DNA of 64,000 bases from Nissolia schottii (Eukaryota > Streptophyta > Magnoliopsida > Fabales > Fabaceae): contig QANU01113051.1 of NCBI GenBank assembly GCA_003254905.1, forward strand, positions 261,082 to 325,081, in the 5' to 3' direction. Shown piece after piece: positions 61,701 to 64,000 of the stretch. The notes under the pieces are model-generated. The model was not told the origin of the DNA, did not search any database, and was given only the letters and a program-made list of their open reading frames with translations. The number at the start of each line of letters is the position of its first letter. The first letter of the stretch is position 1. The translations under genes and the position numbers were made by a program.

Positions 61701-62700
61701 TTTAGATAGAAACAACAAAAAATACAAGAGTGTGACTAAAACTAAAAAAGTAGTGTAATGAAATTGAGTGATTGAATACAAATATCATTTTATTTTATTT
61801 TTTTATATAAGTATACAACAGTTTTAGGGGAAGCAAATAAAAAAAAATATTTATATTATTATAAAAAAAATTTAAGGGTCGCCATCGCCTCCACTGAAGG
61901 CAAAGGAGGCCCCGTCCAATATAAAATTATTTCATTATCTTTGACTAATAGTTTGAATTTTTGGTAAAAATGATTTTTGACAATATTATTAAGATAAACG
62001 TCCGATTAATTGGACACAGTTGTTTGGAGTTTCGATTGATCACTGTTGAAAATTCACGTGCAATGTGAATCCGTCCCTCGTTAACGCATAAACTTAGTAT
62101 CATTCAACGTTAATGGCTGATAATGATATTCAAACGTGTTCTAATAACTTATAAATACTTTTACAATATTAATTTTTTAACAACAAAAACACACCTTAAC
62201 GTAGAACTAACAATGAAATGTGTGTCTCACAATAAATATAAAATTCAATAAAAAACTATTTCTTCTGTCAAGTTATTCCTTCTCTCCTATTTTTATTGTA
62301 CGTATTTTTGTAAAATATACTTTTTTTTATTACAAACTTTTATTACTATTATTATAAATTATTATCCTGAGATATAAATTTTATACAATCCAACATATAT
62401 CTTTCCTTCTATTCCATTTGCAAACATTTTTATAAAATTATATTTTTTTATTACAAACTTGATTAAGTAAAATTAGAAACATGCGTTATTGTCCTTACAA
62501 ATGAGAGAGTGTGGCCAATAAACTCATTATTATATTCTTATACGACACGTATTTTGTTGTTAGTAAATAATTTCTGTTCAAAAAAAATCTTGCTCAAGGT
62601 ACCATTCCGTCTCATGTAATGGTGTACGGTTTGTTCTAGAGGAAGGGTATGAGAGGGAACGCATCCCAATTCTTGCTTCTTAGCTATCCATCCATTCTAG
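58798..62700. other. AT-rich intergenic DNA with small tandem repeats
   Basis: No gene seen. Holds a 9-bp-unit minisatellite (TATTCCTAT, about four copies, 59695-59726) and an AGAATT hexamer run (about 60260-60293). Confidence 0.5.
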
Positions 62701-62864
62701 AAGACTATGACTGTGACCAACAACAACATATCATATCCCTCTCTCCTTTAATAATAGTGACTACTGACTACTCTCCCATTTGAGGGAACCCCCTATGGTT
62801 TTGAAGCATTGCTCCCATCACTCTCACAACAACAAGGAAACATAACAAACACAACCCCACCATT

Positions 62865-62894
62865 TTTCTTTCTTTCTTTCTTTCTTTCTTTCTT
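62865..62894. repeat. (TTTC)n microsatellite in a probable 5' UTR
   Basis: About seven TTTC units ending roughly 95 bp before the start codon of the acidic protein gene. Confidence 0.85.
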
Positions 62895-62986
62895 ATTTAT
62901 TTATTTTGTTGGCTGAAGTAGCTAGCTGTGTAGATAGATTCCACCCCTTGTATTCGATTGTGTTGTTATTGCCACAAAAGATTTTG

Positions 62987-63358
62987 ATGATGGATGTGAA
63001 GGCTAACCACAACACGCTCCTTCTTGAGGCCACTGGTGACTCTGAATCTGATTGTAACCCCATCATGGATCATGAACATGCTTTTGGTGATGATGATGAT
63101 GATGATGCTCAATCTTGCATCTATGATGAATCTGACACCGGTGACCCTTTTGAGCTGAATGGGTGGGATGAAGATGAGAAGAAGAAGAAGAAAGGTATGG
63201 TTTATGGAATTACTTCTTCTTGTGAAGATGATGAGATGCAAGAACAACACCACCACCACAACAAGTCCTCTGTCTCTGATGATGATGATGGTGGTGATTC
63301 TGGCTTGGATGAGAGTGAAAAGAACAGGTTGTTCTGGGAAGCTTGTTTGGCTTCTTAG
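62987..63358 (+). CDS. Small acidic plant protein of unknown function, 123 aa
   Basis: Single-exon gene. The start is the first of two ATGs in the frame (MMDVKANHNTLLLEATGDSE); the open frame extends further upstream but without an ATG. The protein is highly acidic, with runs of Asp (GDDDDDD, SVSDDDDGGD), a Lys cluster (EDEKKKKKG) and a His/Gln run (EQHHHHNK), so largely disordered. The C-terminus, SGLDESEKNRLFWEACLAS, is different in character and looks like a conserved peptide motif; I recall similar RLFWEACLAS endings in other uncharacterised plant proteins. No named domain recognised. Confidence 0.75.
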   Translation: MMDVKANHNTLLLEATGDSESDCNPIMDHEHAFGDDDDDDAQSCIYDESDTGDPFELNGWDEDEKKKKKGMVYGITSSCEDDEMQEQHHHHNKSSVSDDDDGGDSGLDESEKNRLFWEACLAS

Positions 63359-64000
63359 ATTTGGGGATTCCTTCTCTTCTGAAATCATCCTTATGGGCTA
63401 GGTTCATCAGTATTTATTCTTTTAATTTGTTTTTTTATGACAAGATGGTTTTTTTTTTTTTTTGTTATGATTTTTCATTTGTATGCATGCTTAAAGAATG
63501 TGTTTGGTACTAAAGATGCGATAAAAGGATAAAAGATACATAGACCAAAATTTCTTGTTTTTTTTACTTCACTAAAATTAGAACAAAGAGCACACATAAT
63601 AATTTTCTTTATCACTAATACTAAGCGCAGCAAAACTGAACTGTACACACCTGAATTTCATGACTTTACATCCTATTCAAAGGTTCATGTAATTTCTGCA
63701 CAGTGTTCCCATGATTAAATTGTGGAATGCAGAGTCTAGACTGTAGCATCATTCTTTAATATATAATGTTTGCAGCTGACTTAAATGAACAAGTAGTTCT
63801 TTTTTTTTAAATCATTCTTGTTTCTATCATTTTTTTTTTAATTTAATTCAACTCTATAAAATAAGTTTGACATTTTAGTGATTTTGAAGGGGACGATGTG
63901 ACATGTTTGTTTATTCCTTAGCTATGTAGCACTACAACACTACCAATCAAATAACCTTGTTTCAGAAGTAGTTGCTAGTTGTTACAGTTTTATCTTTTGA
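63359..64000. other. 3' flank of the acidic protein gene
   Basis: Probably 3' UTR followed by AT-rich intergenic DNA. Around 63500-63600 short strings resemble MITE arms seen elsewhere in the window, but no pair was found. No gene seen. Confidence 0.45.

Overview
The window is nuclear DNA of a flowering plant. It is AT-rich, has many GT-AG introns, and is loaded with TG...CA-ended LTR fossils, a tRNA-derived SINE, MITE-like hairpins and Helitron ends. All proteins I recognise are of higher-plant type (a B3/PB1 auxin response factor, a Bruno-like three-RRM protein, plant U1-C). A legume is my best guess, but the sequence alone does not prove it. The assembly is a draft: one 748-base N run lies at 14010-14757 and single Ns lie at 2408, 3237, 16559, 33879 and 44296. 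Three of the single Ns (2408, 3237, 16559) coincide with local duplications that look like assembly errors.

Layout. Positions 1-6443 are repeat territory: a foldback element, a 715-bp direct duplication, and an old LTR-type fragment interrupted by a decayed plant-mobile-domain gene that is bordered by arrays of a GTTTGTGCA motif. Positions 6444-10840 are AT-rich intergenic DNA with a clean tRNA-derived SINE. Positions 10989-25779 hold a 14-exon auxin response factor (694 aa). Its second intron is 10.7 kb and contains three nested LTR-type fossils, the inner two with perfect 5-bp target-site duplications. From 26.9 to 55.7 kb comes the gene-dense block: a small unrecognised protein (180 aa, +), a short-chain dehydrogenase/reductase with a leader spread over two small exons (-), a tRNA-Pro(AGG) gene (-), a tandem-BRCT protein (+, 980 aa), U1 snRNP protein C (-, 206 aa), and, after 8.7 kb of repeats, a Bruno-like RNA-binding protein (+, 431 aa). 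The last 8 kb is AT-rich DNA with tandem duplications, followed by a small acidic protein gene (+, 123 aa).

All multi-exon models were built by eye. Every exon junction uses GT-AG and keeps phase, and the total of each model is divisible by three. The weakest points are the first exon of the BRCT gene and the second-exon acceptor of the dehydrogenase.

The genes do not form one pathway. The order unknown protein / SDR / BRCT / U1-C / Bruno-like matches, from memory, the Arabidopsis run AT4G03150-AT4G03110, so the block is probably an ancient conserved neighbourhood into which repeats have been inserted. I found no convincing new molecular system. The most interesting signals are the nested intron of the ARF gene, its duplicated last splice acceptor, the conserved gene block, and the repeated GTTTGTGCA/TGCGCAAAC motif shared by two distant repeat loci.
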